From contig CAJNDS010002149.1 in the NCBI GenBank assembly GCA_905221605.1, forward strand, positions 222,972 through 286,971: 64,000 bases of DNA. Direction: 5' to 3'. The notes under the pieces are model-generated. The model had not been told where the DNA came from. It saw nothing but the letters and a program-made list of their open reading frames with translations, and did no database searches. The DNA is from Symbiodinium natans. Lineage: Eukaryota; Sar; Dinophyceae; Suessiales; Symbiodiniaceae. This document shows, piece after piece, positions 9,976 through 20,420 of this stretch; the first letter of the stretch is position 1, and each line of letters opens with the position of its first letter. Both the position numbers and the translations under genes were made by a program.

Positions 9976-11480
9976 GAGTTTCGGCCCATCTACCACAGAT
10001 CTTAAGCCAAGCTGCCAGCTGGACCCTTCTTGGCTCTCGGTGGCATCCCATGCCATCTATTTCTGGCAGCTTAGGTACCAACAAAGCGCCTGCATTTCAG
10101 ATCCTCAACCCAAATGGGAGTTTTTGTGCTGCCCAGCTTCCTCACTGTCGCAGTGATCGCATAGGAAGCCTTGCTTTCAACACAGCGTTGGGACCGGTAT
10201 AGTCTTCAAGGCCTGTAGGCATATCATATCATATCATGTTACGCAGGCTTTCAGCGCAATGTCTCCCAAGAAACGTCCTCCATCTGGCTGACAAGACGAG
10301 AAACACACAAGTGACACAGAAGAGACCAACCGGCTTTTCACGAGGTTTTTTGCGGCAAGAACGCAAGAACCTGGCCTCTGGATGCCCAGCTTTACATCCT
10401 GCAAAAGGAGTCCCTTCTGCAACCTGGGATTTGGCCAAAGCTGCTGGTTTCGCCCCCTTCCGTGCACGCTTGGAGCGCGCAGGAAGCCAAACCGTGCCTG
10501 AGACTTCGACAGGGTTCAGGGCTTCAAGATTTAACGGGATAAAGGCTGAGGCTTAGGATGGTGTAGGAAGAGTTTGGCCTAGATCCTCCTAAGGTACAGA
10601 TTCAGTTAGGCCAGGCACAGTTCGGCTAGCTGTTGAGACTGTGTCAGGGATTGGGTGGTGGGATGTACGAGCCGTTTCAAAGGACTCAGGCTCCACGATG
10701 CTCCACGCATTGCTCAGAAGGCCCCCCCCCCCCCCCCATCAAAAAAAAAACGACCGCTTGGCCACCCTCTCACTCTTTGCTGGTGGGCACCTTGGTGGTT
10801 TCCGAACATGTCGGGAATCCCTTTGAGTTGACTGGCCAAGGAACACCAGGACCACCACGCGTCTTCCCTCTTCAAGGTCCTTTTTGTGTTCGGAAGATTT
10901 CGGGGCTAGTCGTAGCAGTCGTAGGTTGTTCAACCATCTGGCCACTGTAAAGCCTGCCTCGGGTCAGGATGAGTCTGTGTTTACGAAGGGTTTGACCTCC
11001 CGAGCTCCTCATGACTCTCGATCTTCGCAGGCCCAATGCCCATGGCAGTGGCGACAGATGCCCTACTGTTCTTAAAACACAAACCGTCCAACAGTCCCCC
11101 ACCCTGCAAGTGAAAACAGACTTGGTTTTGATATAAGAAAGTGCTGGCCATGACTGCAGGTTCCTGCCAAACTCTTGGCTGCGCGGCACCAGCGAAAATG
11201 TCTCAAGGGCAGTTGATCCCCAATGACAAAACATGTCCATGATTCAGCAGCCTGCTAGACTCTGCTAGACCGGGCCTTCACCGATACCAGCTCCTGTGCC
11301 AACACCTCATGGAGCCGCTGCAGTCTGAGGATTTGGGGACATTTCGGGCTTTGGGGCTTTGGGGCTTTGGGTCCAGCAACGGACCACTCCTTGCGCGACC
11401 GTTGATTCCCACAGCTTTCAGGCAGATAGCAACACTGCAGCCAGCGAGTGCTTCGAGGAGAGAGGGAGAGAGGGACTGAG

Positions 11481-11515
<35 letters not shown>

Positions 11516-13307
11516 AGAGAAGAGAGAAAGAGAGAAAGAGGGACAGAGAGAAAGAGAGAGAGAGAGAGAGAGAATTCAGAGAAAGAGAGAATCCAGAGAA
11601 AGAGCGCTAAAAAGTACACAAAAAAATGGACACCCGCCTCGCGGAAGAGGCCCAAAAGCTGCTCCGCCTCTACCGGACAGGTCAGGGTTCAGGGTTTAGG
11701 GAAATGGGAAGGCGTTGCGAGCAGCCACCGGAGGGCACTTCCCTCAATCCCGTCAATCTTGGGGGCAGCTGCGGGGCTGAAGGGTGTGGAGAATTTCGGG
11801 CCGTTGTGCTGCGTGTGATGGTGTCTTTAGGTCGTTAGGGGTTTGCCACGCACGGGAGCTGGCCTCTCCACGAAAGTCCTCATCTGACTCCATGGCTGAC
11901 TCAGAGACACTTCCGAAAGGCGTTCCCAATGGGTCTGCAGACTGCTTGCCGCTCTTTTCCCTGTACTCAGGACCCTGGGAATAGAGCCCATTTTCATGAA
12001 CTAGGCCTAGGCATCATTTGTGCGAGAGCTTTGGGAGTGCTTCGATGACTCGATGACTGCTTTCAGATGTCACTCAAAAAAGGCAAAGAAAGTCCATCAG
12101 ATCCCTCAGAGACTGCTACATGTTACTCATGTTACTCATGTTACTTGCAAAGGGACCTCCGTAGCTCCGCATGTGCTGCCGCTTCCTTTCATTGCCGCCT
12201 TTAAACGTCGCCAGGCAGCGACCTCTGTGCCGGATTGATGTCGACACCCGGACCTACTCTAATCTACTGATGTCCATGACTTGCTACTAAGAAGATGCTC
12301 ACTTGGCACCCCTCAGCTCAACCCTATTTGTCTTTGGGTCTCGATCTCGAGAAACTCCTATGCCTCCAGCGACACTCATGGTCGGCTAGATGAACATAGC
12401 TAAGCAGCCGCACGACGGACGACAGCAAAGTTTCTGCACACATTCCGGAGAAGCACAAACCCCGCACTCGAAAGGACACTAAGCACCTCAAACATCCTCT
12501 TCGAAGGGGGGGAACCTTCCGGAAGGGGGGCCTCCAAGAAGGAGGACCCCCTAGAAAGAGGAAGGCACGGAGAAGCATATCACCGACGTGCGCAATAAGA
12601 AAAGCGTGCACTTGGCGCACTTGGCGCAAAGGCGTCAGGATCGACTAACGCCGACAGGGTGAAAACATGCGGAGGGGGCTTGAGGAATCAATGCCCGAGC
12701 CTGTGCTGCAAGATGCGACCGCTTGTGTCCAAGAACTCGTTCAATCATGCACAGTTGCCTAAAGGGATAAAAAAGGGAAGACATGACTTACAGATCTTAC
12801 AGTGTGCCCCCGCAATTTGAGGCAGCAGCGCAGGGTCTCGGCGGCCTTGTGGCCATCAGCACTCCAGGATCCCCGGGTCAGCCCCTCTCAGCAAAGGCCT
12901 GCGCTCTGGGGCCACAGCCCGCACGAGGGTATTTTGAGGCTTTGGAGCCTTGAGTGATCTTGAGTGCACAAGAGTTGGGCATTGAGAGCCGAGATGCCGC
13001 AACCTGAGATGCAGGTTGGCACCGGCAAAATTTGGTGACTGCTCAGGACGGTGCCTCTACGAACCTGCTCCATCCTGCAACATCGCCCCAGGTCCCCAAA
13101 TAGGTCTTCAAAAGAAAGAGCACCTCAAACAAACGAAAAACAATCCCACGTACAGGACAGGCCGACTGTCTTGATGCCCCAGGGCCTGCATGACGTCAGC
13201 CCGCGACGCCCAACGAGAGGTTCCCACTTCGGAACTGTCTCCAGGCGTAGACCTGCTGGGCTCGAGGACACGCTCGAGGGTTTTTGAAAAAACAAGTGCG
13301 TACATAC

Positions 13308-13338
<31 letters not shown>

Positions 13339-13687
13339 TAGAAATACATATAGAGAGTAACAGGCGATCTCATCATCGTATGCTGTCATATATGTTGATC
13401 TGTTTGTGCGCGTATGCATATTTATTGCTGTATATATCTAGCATGAATATATGTACATAAAGAGATGTATGTATACTATACCTGTATGACAATATCGGGT
13501 CAAACGCCAGTTCAAGGCATAGGGCCCTGAGGACAGATCGTTAGTCCTCCGATACTGATGACTGCCCCCATGCTTGGTGCAACAGCAAACGGCCGCAAGG
13601 GGTCGCAGCATGATTTATTGAATTTATTACATCTGTCTTGAGCACACGCAACAACGGAGACCAGTCCGCGTCGTCAGGCGCGTTAAA
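9976..13687. other. Sparse region, only weak exon candidates
   Basis: Candidates not strong enough to call: plus 10236-10556, an open basic frame (peptide RPTGFSRGFLRQERKNLASG); plus 11626-11680, ATG then MDTRLAEEAQKLLRLYRT up to a CAG|GTCAGG donor; minus 13188-13290, a frame reading LEPSRSTPGDSSEVG. The rest holds a C run and A run at 10722-10750 and TA tracts at 13310-13345. Confidence 0.3.
11456..11603 (+). repeat. GA microsatellite
   Basis: About 150 bp of GA-rich repeat (perfect GA near 11484-11511, then GAGAGAAA variants). The highly charged or Ser/Leu-only frames across it are artefacts. Confidence 0.95.
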
Positions 13688-13981
13688 CTAAGCAGTATAC
13701 TGCGGAGCGACTTGACGCAGATGCCTAAATGCGACTTGGAAGGTTTCATGCAGAGGATGATTCTGGGATTCCAGGTGTTGCACTGTGCGCCCGGCGGTAC
13801 AGAAGAAAAGGGCATACAGGACGCCGCGGAGCAACAGCGACCTTGACGTGCCACAGCAGGCTCCCGGGATGCAAGGATGAAAAGGGCACGAACCACGAAA
13901 CACAACAGACCAGAGTGACCAGAGGTTCAAAAACGCCCAGAACAGACTCAGCCTACAATATGGCAGACTTATCTCCTTCAT
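13688..13981 (-). CDS. Putative small membrane protein or terminal exon
   Basis: An ATG at 13981 opens a 97-codon frame ending TAG at 13688. Residues 8-25 (CRLSLFWAFLNLWSLWSV) and about 48-64 (LLLRGVLYALFFCTAG) are hydrophobic and could be two membrane spans. The C-terminus is polar (TVQHLESQNHPLHETFQ). An acceptor CAG|TTGAAG sits just upstream, so this may instead be the last exon of a longer gene together with the exon-like DNA at 14455-14597. Not recognised. Confidence 0.4.
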   Translation of the reverse strand: MKEISLPYCRLSLFWAFLNLWSLWSVVFRGSCPFHPCIPGACCGTSRSLLLRGVLYALFFCTAGRTVQHLESQNHPLHETFQVAFRHLRQVAPQYTA

Positions 13982-14099
13982 AGCTTCAACTGCCCACACA
14001 GCCAGGCCTTGTCGCCTGTGCTTGGCCGGAGACCTCGCGTAGCTCTCAACTTTACGTGCATGCGGTGGTGAAGAGGGGTTTGGGAATCCTCCCATCCCG

Positions 14100-14136
14100 G
14101 CCCGCCCCACCTCCCCCCCCCCCCCCCCCCCACAAA
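14100..14136 (+). repeat. C run followed by A run
   Basis: A C-rich stretch with runs of up to about 18 bases, followed by seven A. A common pattern in this window. Confidence 0.9.
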
Positions 14137-14454
14137 AAAAGAGAGAGCAAAAAGCCCTACAAACCCGTCCTCCGAGAACCCGTCCTCCGAGCCCGGCTTC
14201 GAAGGTGTGGGAGGCCTGGGCGGAAGCAAGGACCTTAGAAGCCACAGCGGCCGAATCTTCAGCGAGGCATTTCTCACGCAGGCCCAGGGAGGTTCGTCAT
14301 CACACAAATCGCACTGTGCGTGTGGAAGGAGGTATGGGTGGCCGCGCTGCCTGATCAGCTGTTCGCGGTTCATTTCTAGGCAGAAAATCTCAGAAAAGCA
14401 ATGCTGGGAGGTGCTCTGGGTTCTGGAGCTCATGCTCATATATGCTGGGGCCGA

Positions 14455-14597
14455 GGCTCTCGGAGCCACTCGAGCAGCTCCTTCAGCTCGCAGAACTTGC
14501 TCCACACGTCTTGCTCTGTCTCTTAGACCCAGCACCTGACAGCCCTGTTGTCCTTGGCGCTGGTGAGGATGGGCGTGATGATCACGCCCAGGAGCAC
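14455..14597 (-). pseudogene. Coding-like exon with one in-frame stop
   Basis: An acceptor TAG|GTGCTC starts a frame at 14597 reading VLLGVIITPILTSAKDNRAV, then RCWV, then a TAA, then in the same frame ETEQDVWSKFCELKELLEWL up to about 14455. The first part resembles one WD40 blade (hydrophobic, ITPILTSAKDN, W); the second is acidic and helical. Either this is a decayed exon pair or a very short sequence around 14528-14545 is spliced out. The minus DNA just upstream (about 14694-14668, ILRNLVEG) may be another piece. No function assigned. Confidence 0.4.
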
Positions 14598-14599
14598 CT

Positions 14600-15900
14600 A
14601 CTCATCTCTTGAACGAAAACGCCTGTGGGTGGAGGGATGCCCTTGCTCTAAAGTTGAAGCGATTCACCTTCCACGAGGTTCCGGAGGATGCACTGCATTG
14701 CTCACTGCATGGCTCTACTGCATTGCGCTACTGCGTTGCTCTGCCGCGGCCGCGGGGTGCTACGTGAGGATGATCGCTGATAGCATCTTAACATATCTTC
14801 AGTGGGAAAGGTCCACCCGCCCTAGAGGCCCCTCCCCCCAGCCCCCCCGTCCGTGCAGAGCCCTCGCCTCGATCCAGGCGCTCCTGTCAGCTCAGCGCAA
14901 AGGAAGGGGGGGCACTCAGAAGGGGCTCAGGAGGGGAACGGGGGGCAATCCACGTTCTGTTTTGGTTACCTCAAGAGAAGTAGAATAATGTGGAACTTGG
15001 AGTTCTTAAGATAAGGGGGCTTGAGGCGTTAAGCTGTCGGACGCGGACCGAGCCCTCCGAGCTGACGTCCTGATTTTGTCCACCCACCTTGGCGTTGAAG
15101 ATTTCAGTGTAGGATGTCTGAGGAGCTCAACAAAAGGGCCTGCTTAGAGGGTGTTTTGGGAATCAGGTCGTGGGGCACACTGCAGGGCTGTAGGGACACC
15201 AACAATCACCGACATGCAAAGCCTCCAAATCCCCCGGGCGAAAACTGACACTGAGAAGGCACGTTTTTGCTTGAGCTGCATGTGTTTTCTGAAACTTTCT
15301 CGAAATGTAAGGTTTTAGATTGAGAAATGTAAGTGCTTGTCTAAAACTGTATAGTTGTTGTTTGAAAATGTTGCCAAAAAACCATACACTTTGAGCAAAA
15401 CAGACTGCATTTTCAACCCGAAACTATTGCCTTTGAGAAAAATACCTAGATGTTCAACGACAACCATACACTTGGAGGGAAAAAAACTACATTTTCAACC
15501 AAAACCGCCCGTGTGTGCCCAGGAGCTCCGAGATGACGGACTGCGGCGCATCTTGCGCCTGTGCGCCGCAAGAGGCGCACAGAAAGGCACAGAAAAGGCA
15601 ACAGATGCGAAACGCTCGATGGGGCCGTTTTACAAGCCATCGCAATTGTTTCGTTCTGCTCCCCACCTTGTCTCTGTCAGCATTCTGGGAATTCTGGGTG
15701 TCTTCATGCCGCCTTAGCTGAAGCTTGGGTTTCGGAGAAGCCTCTCCGAATCGCGGAATCAAGAACCAGTCAATTCCCTTCCTTCCAATTTCAGAGAGGA
15801 ACATCTAGAAAGGTCATGGTCGAATCCTGTGGCCGAAGACTGACCCCTTTTGAGGCGTGCGGCGCACGCTGCGCCCGCGAGCAGCCCCCGCGGTCCGAGG
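14600..15900. other. No supported gene; short local repeats
   Basis: TGCATTGC/TGCTACTGC repeats at 14690-14745. At 15380-15502 an ACCATACACTT..ACTGCATTTTCAACC block is present twice. A plus-strand frame at 15519-15590 (QELRDDGLRRILRLCAARGA) is open but overlaps an inverted GCGCC/GGCGC motif, so I do not call it. Confidence 0.4.
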
Positions 15901-15929
15901 ACTCGCCCGGCCGGGTTCTGCACAGCTAA

Positions 15930-17759
15930 ACCAAACGGGGGGTGTTGTTCAATGCTGGAGACATGTTGCTGAACCTTCGCTAACATCACCCAAAGAGCCC
16001 TTGACCGAAAAGGTGTCATGTGACTCTTGGGACTGGCTGAACGACAGCAGTGCTGAGTGAGGTGTCAGATGATCATGGTCATGGGAGGCTCATGCAGCTC
16101 GCCTCTTGCATTCGTCCTCGTCATTGGCAACGCCGTCGCCGTCGTCATCTTGATCCTGGCGGCGGCAATGGCCTAACGCCGACTACCGAACTGCGCGGAA
16201 GGAATCAAGCTTCAGCATGCAGACTGGCGAGGGCATGTGGCATGACACCCATACTGCGTTTGTAACGACCATGTGGGACGGCCCATGTGAATTCATTGCT
16301 TTCTATTCCAGTTCGGCCCCATAACATGCACTCCATGGCCTGGGCGTCATGTAAGGGGATCCCTGATGAAGGCCCCTCGAAACCCTTCGATTCGAGACAA
16401 GGATGGAATTATGGAAAATGGCCCCATGGTCATGACGACAATGCTCAGGATGATAGTTTTATTTACGCCAAATATGCCGCAGCTGTGTGTCCTCAACACC
16501 ATCTTTGCAGCCGTCGCCGTCAAAGTCATTGAGAGAGTTTGACCTTAAGAATTAGTTGTAGCCACTCACAAAGGGCTCCTAGGAATCAAAACCACAAATG
16601 CGAGAGGCCATGGACTGGTCAGAAACGTGCTCGAAACGTGCTCTACCAGCCGAATCGCGCACACGAAATCATTCGAGATTCTGTTAGACTCGTTAGTCGT
16701 TAGCTGATAAGTCACACGAGTTCTGTCCGTACCGCCAAACATCCAAGAGCCTGGCACGAAGTTGTACTGCTGAGGGGAGAAAGGACACCTGGCACTCTCA
16801 CATACGAGAAGAGGGGGCCCTCCTGTGCCCCTCAGTGGTTCTCTTCGAGCATCTGCCCAGCAGAACACCCACTCTTTCAGGGATAAAGCGGAGAGCATCC
16901 TTTTGTAGGGGGCCTGTCCATCTTGTCCTCGATTCCGTCGTTGTCCCGGTCCTGGTCCTCGACCCCGTCCTCAAGTTTCAGAGCTGCGCAAAGCTCCCTT
17001 TCACACTCCGTAGCTCCGCGCCACGGGGCCGCCCAGAAAGCCCTTTTCAGGAGCACAAGTGGGCCTCGCATCCATCCCCATCAAAGTCGGAGGCCCGACC
17101 GGAGATCCAGCCTAGGGCTCCAAAGTCTTTTGGGGGCAGTTGAGGAAGTGCAGGGCCAGGGTTTTTTTGGGTGTTGGAGACGGAGCTCAGCCTTAGGAAG
17201 TCTACAGGGCTTCAGACTTTCCGAAGGTGAAGGCCCTGGTGGCTGCAGAGCTTTTGAGAAGGATGCGTTTCACACCAAAAGCCAAAGGAAAAGCCGAGCC
17301 CTCTGCGTGACTGGCCGCCCTCCTGAGTCCCCCAAACTCTCTTGTGAGTGTGTCTTTGAAAGTCATGATGTCACAACCCACTCACAAGGCAAAAGAAAGA
17401 GCGCGCTGCTCTTCCGGACCCTGCCTTCTTCTTGCCCGGGCAGAAGTCATGATGGTCTGGGACCCCATCCCCTGGCGACAGACCCCATAGCAGTGCATAG
17501 TAGTGAAACCGTGAAACCAGACATGCAGCACACCTCAGCACACCTCAGCACACCTCAGCACACCTCAGCACACCTCAGCACACCTCAGCACACCTCAGCA
17601 CACCTCAGCACACCTCAGCACACCTCAGCACACCTCACTTGATTTGACCTCCCATGGCATTCTGGCATTGAACTGACATCTGTGAGTCTGTGAGGCGAGA
17701 GAGAGTCCCCGCCATCAGTGTCCACGCCACGGGTGTCGTCCAAGTGGCTCCGATCGAAC
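15930..17759 (-). CDS. Thrombospondin type 3-like calcium-binding repeat protein, partial
   Basis: Seven short exons on the minus strand carry Asp-rich DxDGDG calcium-binding motifs typical of thrombospondin type 3 repeats: 17759-17708 (GVDTDGG), 17472 to about 17430 (GDGVPDHHDFCPG), 17111-17065 (WISGRASDFDGDGCE), 16969-16914 (DGVEDQDRDNDGIEDKMDR), 16788-16751 (CPFSPQQYNFVP), 16543-16492 (LNDFDGDGCKDGVE), 16155-16103 (DQDDDGDGVANDEDECKR). A possible eighth begins at 15974. Phases match across 17708/17472, 17065/16969, 16914/16788 and 16492/16155; they do not yet match at 17430/17111 and 16751/16543, so exons may be missing there. Donors are GC, with GA at 17707 and 16491. The role is probably extracellular or luminal calcium binding or adhesion (known for the family; inferred here). 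No signal peptide or end was found. Confidence 0.72.
17531..17640 (+). repeat. Decamer minisatellite CACCTCAGCA, 10 copies plus a partial
   Basis: Ten exact 10-bp units and one altered unit. It lies in the intron between the first two exons of the thrombospondin type 3-like model. Confidence 0.97.
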
Positions 17760-18559
17760 CTGCGTAGCTGGGAGGGGGGGTGGGCACAATGTGCCTGACA
17801 TGCACATCATGGCTGACGACGGGGATGACTATACACTATGCTGCAAGGCACTGCAATATCGCGCCTTGCAAGAACTCCTTGCAAGAACTCTGAGGGTTTT
17901 CAAATCTTCCGTTTTTGTCGGAGAGCCCTAAACAAACGGGACCCGAATTGTGTCCTGCACATGGTACCCTCTACACGAAAAAACCCACTTGACGAAGATT
18001 CCGCCACTTTGTCAAAACTCTAAGCCCTAGTTGATTCCCTCATTCCCGAAACCATATTGGAGTCAAAGCCCGGAAACCCTAACGCCTGACTGACCAGGAC
18101 CCACCCTAAACCCGTAAAATCCCCTAAACACCCTAAAAAACCTCCGAACCCGCTAAACCCCTAAACCCCCAACTTCCCTTTTGACCCAAGGCAGGGGAGG
18201 GGATCCCTAAATACCCTCGGGGGCCAAGCTGCGGAATCGGAGCCGTGTGCTCGGCGCTGGGCGCCTGGACGCCGCCTCTCCGTGGGGAGGATCTAAGGGC
18301 TATTGAGGGACATCAGGGGTTGATAAAGGTCGTAAGGGATTTGTTGAGGATTATAAGGGATATAACTTGGGCTTCGGTAAGGGGGTAGAGGGCGGCTTAA
18401 GTAGGGCTTAACTGTGGAGTGAGGAGGAGAGTGGCAAAGAAGCTTGGGGCGCTTAGGGTACAGCAGGCGGGCTGCGAAGAGGACTCATATACAGCGCTGC
18501 TAGAGCCAGTAGAGTCTAAGCCGCACCTAGCGCTTCTTTCACTTTAGGGTTTTTGCCGC
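17760..18559. other. No supported gene
   Basis: Includes a local duplication CCTTGCAAGAACTC (17867-17891) and a degenerate CCCTAAA cluster at 18070-18175. A 44-codon plus-strand frame from ATG 17808 was considered and not called. Confidence 0.4.
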
Positions 18560-19043
18560 CTGTGCCGAACCAGTTTTGGTACATGGCTGCATTGGCCAGC
18601 AAGGAGGCCAGCAGCAAGCCCACCACCTCAAGGGCTTCGGAGGGCTTCGGATTCTCCCATGTGCTCGTCAAGCGCAAATTCTCACTACCGGCCCTGAACG
18701 TCCAACAACTTTCCAAGCCAGAGTTCTGCAACTCCTGAAGTAAGCAAACTTACAATCCTAAGTCCTGAGTCCTAGCCCTGAAACCCCTTCGAACCCCAAA
18801 CCCTAAGCCTCAACACCCTTTCGACCCCAAACCCTCTAAATCCTTTAAAAATTGTAAAGCCCTGTCTTTTCAAGCCCCGTGTAGAGTCTAGCACCCGTTA
18901 AAACCCGTTAAGCCACGCCTTGAACCTCCTTAGCCCTAAACCCTAGACCCAAAACCCCAAGCCCTAAACCCCTCTTTTCCAGGCCCCCAGGCGAAGAAGA
19001 GCGCCCCAAAGGCGAAGCCACCGCCTTGGGAGGCGGCTTCGGC
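18560..19043 (-). CDS. Putative membrane protein exons
   Basis: Exon 18693-18560 (AG|G acceptor, GC donor CACAG|GCGG) reads ENPKPSEALEVVGLLLASLL and then ANAAMYQNWFG, with one likely membrane span. An upstream exon starts at 19043 after a strong acceptor (TTCCCGCAG|G) and reads AEAASQGGGFAFGALFFAWG, a second hydrophobic stretch, ending near 18975. Between them lies CCCTAAA-rich intron DNA. The joining phase could not be fixed. Not recognised. Confidence 0.45.
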
Positions 19044-19266
19044 CTGCGGGAAGGCAAGCGTTTCAGGCTTCCAAGCAGCTCCCCGCAGACCCGCAAACTT
19101 CACCTCCTACAGTAGAGAGTCAGCAAGGGTTAAATGGCCTCAGTCGGGTTTGAGATGGTTTGGAGAGTCAAGGCTGCGGGCTGCTTTGCCAAAAGCTTGC
19201 AAAAAGGAGTCGGTAGCCTGGCCTGGTTGCTGTAGGTCTTCGTCCTCAGTGGGGAAAGGGGGAAGC

Positions 19267-19500
19267 TTAGGGCTTCTCCAACTGTACCGAAGTGCCTAGA
19301 ATGCCCGACACCGTACGACTCTGACTTGGGGGCCCCTGCGGTGGTAGCTCCGGCATTGTGGGCGGCAAGCCTCGCCAGGATGTCGGATGCACACAATCTG
19401 CGAGCGAACCAAGGAGATCTCGAACAATGAGACGGATGGTACCTGATGGTATGTGATGGTGATCTATAAGATCCCCGGAGACTACGTAGACACTCCGTGA
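19267..19500 (-). CDS. Coding-like stretch, low confidence
   Basis: An open minus frame reads SVYVVSGDLIDHHHIPSGTI, then RLIVRDLLGSLADCVHP, ending TAA at 19267. A second minus frame over the same DNA is also open and protein-like (DILARLAAHNAGATTAG). I cannot choose between them or assign a family. Confidence 0.3.
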   Translation of the reverse strand, partial: SRSVYVVSGDLIDHHHIPSGTIRLIVRDLLGSLADCVHPTSWRGLPPTMPELPPQGPPSQSRTVSGILGTSVQLEKP

Positions 19501-20219
19501 CCCGGCGACGGGGGCCCCATGTGGGATTCCCGCAGATTCTACATGGACACACTGCCCGCAAGATTGACCCCTGCCGCAAGTACATTGCCTGCACAAGAAG
19601 GAACCCTAGTGGTCCTAGGAGCTGTTCGTGTCCTGATTGCAAAGCTCTTCGCTTGTGGGTTTCGTGCTTAAACTTCCCCAGCTGTCAAGACTGTCACAGC
19701 CGAGACCGAATCTTTCCGGCAAGAACCTCTCCAAGACTCCAAGACACACTTCCCGGCACCTCTGCAGCTTGTGTTTTCGGCTTCGCTTGCTGTTTTACGC
19801 GTAGCGACATGTGAAATTGCTCACGCATGGACAAATGTGACATGGGGTGATCCCAAGCACCGGTTTGCTCACCAGAAGCTTGCTGCTCAGAATGCAGCCC
19901 TCGGCCCCGCTTCAGAGGCCGAGTTCTCGCCATGCTTAACAGGTGGTTGCAGTCCGACGGTTAAGAGCTTGTGGATTCAGATGTGAAACTCCCCCACGGA
20001 AGCATCAATGAATACTGGATGGTTCTGGGCTCTTTTGCGCGAGTCCTCTCTTCAGCTCCCCCTAAACCCTCAACCCCAAACCCCAAACCCCCTCTCCTAA
20101 GCCCCCCCCAGACCCCTCTGCCTGGTGGCCGCTGGAGCTGAGAAGGCGTCGAGGGCACCAAGGGCTGCGACGCGAGCTGCGGCGAGACCCGGACTCGGCG
20201 TAGGCAGAGTCGGCAGAAT

Positions 20220-20310
20220 GGGTTTCAGTAGCAGTGTAGGCACGTATACATGTATACAAGTATACATATACACATGTATGTGTATATATATATATATGTA
20301 TACAACACGC
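20220..20310. repeat. TA/CATA microsatellite
   Basis: GTATACA/TATATA repeats in an otherwise GC-richer stretch. Confidence 0.9.
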
Positions 20311-20349
20311 ATGTGCTTCTAAACAAACCCAACTCTCTCAGCCCAGGGC

Positions 20350-20420
20350 CTTCCAGCTTCGCACTGGGCATCTCGGCGCCGGCGCCGAAACCGTCGGCGA
20401 CCAGCTGCCGGCCGCAGTTC
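20350..20420 (-). CDS. Putative internal exon
   Basis: A 71-nt segment with AG|G acceptor (AAAAG|GAAC at 20420) and GC donor (GGAAG|GCCC, ends 20350). It reads NCGRQLVADGFGAGAEMPSA then KLE. Phase 2 in, phase 1 out. Not recognised. Confidence 0.4.

Noticed and set aside
16072-16177. Hydrophobic plus frame resembling a membrane helix
   Set aside because: It is the complement of the DDDGDG-encoding exon on the minus strand, whose motif and splice borders are stronger.
17808-17942. 44-codon plus frame from ATG (MADDGDDYTLCC)
   Set aside because: Short, contains an internal duplication, and no second exon or signal supports it.
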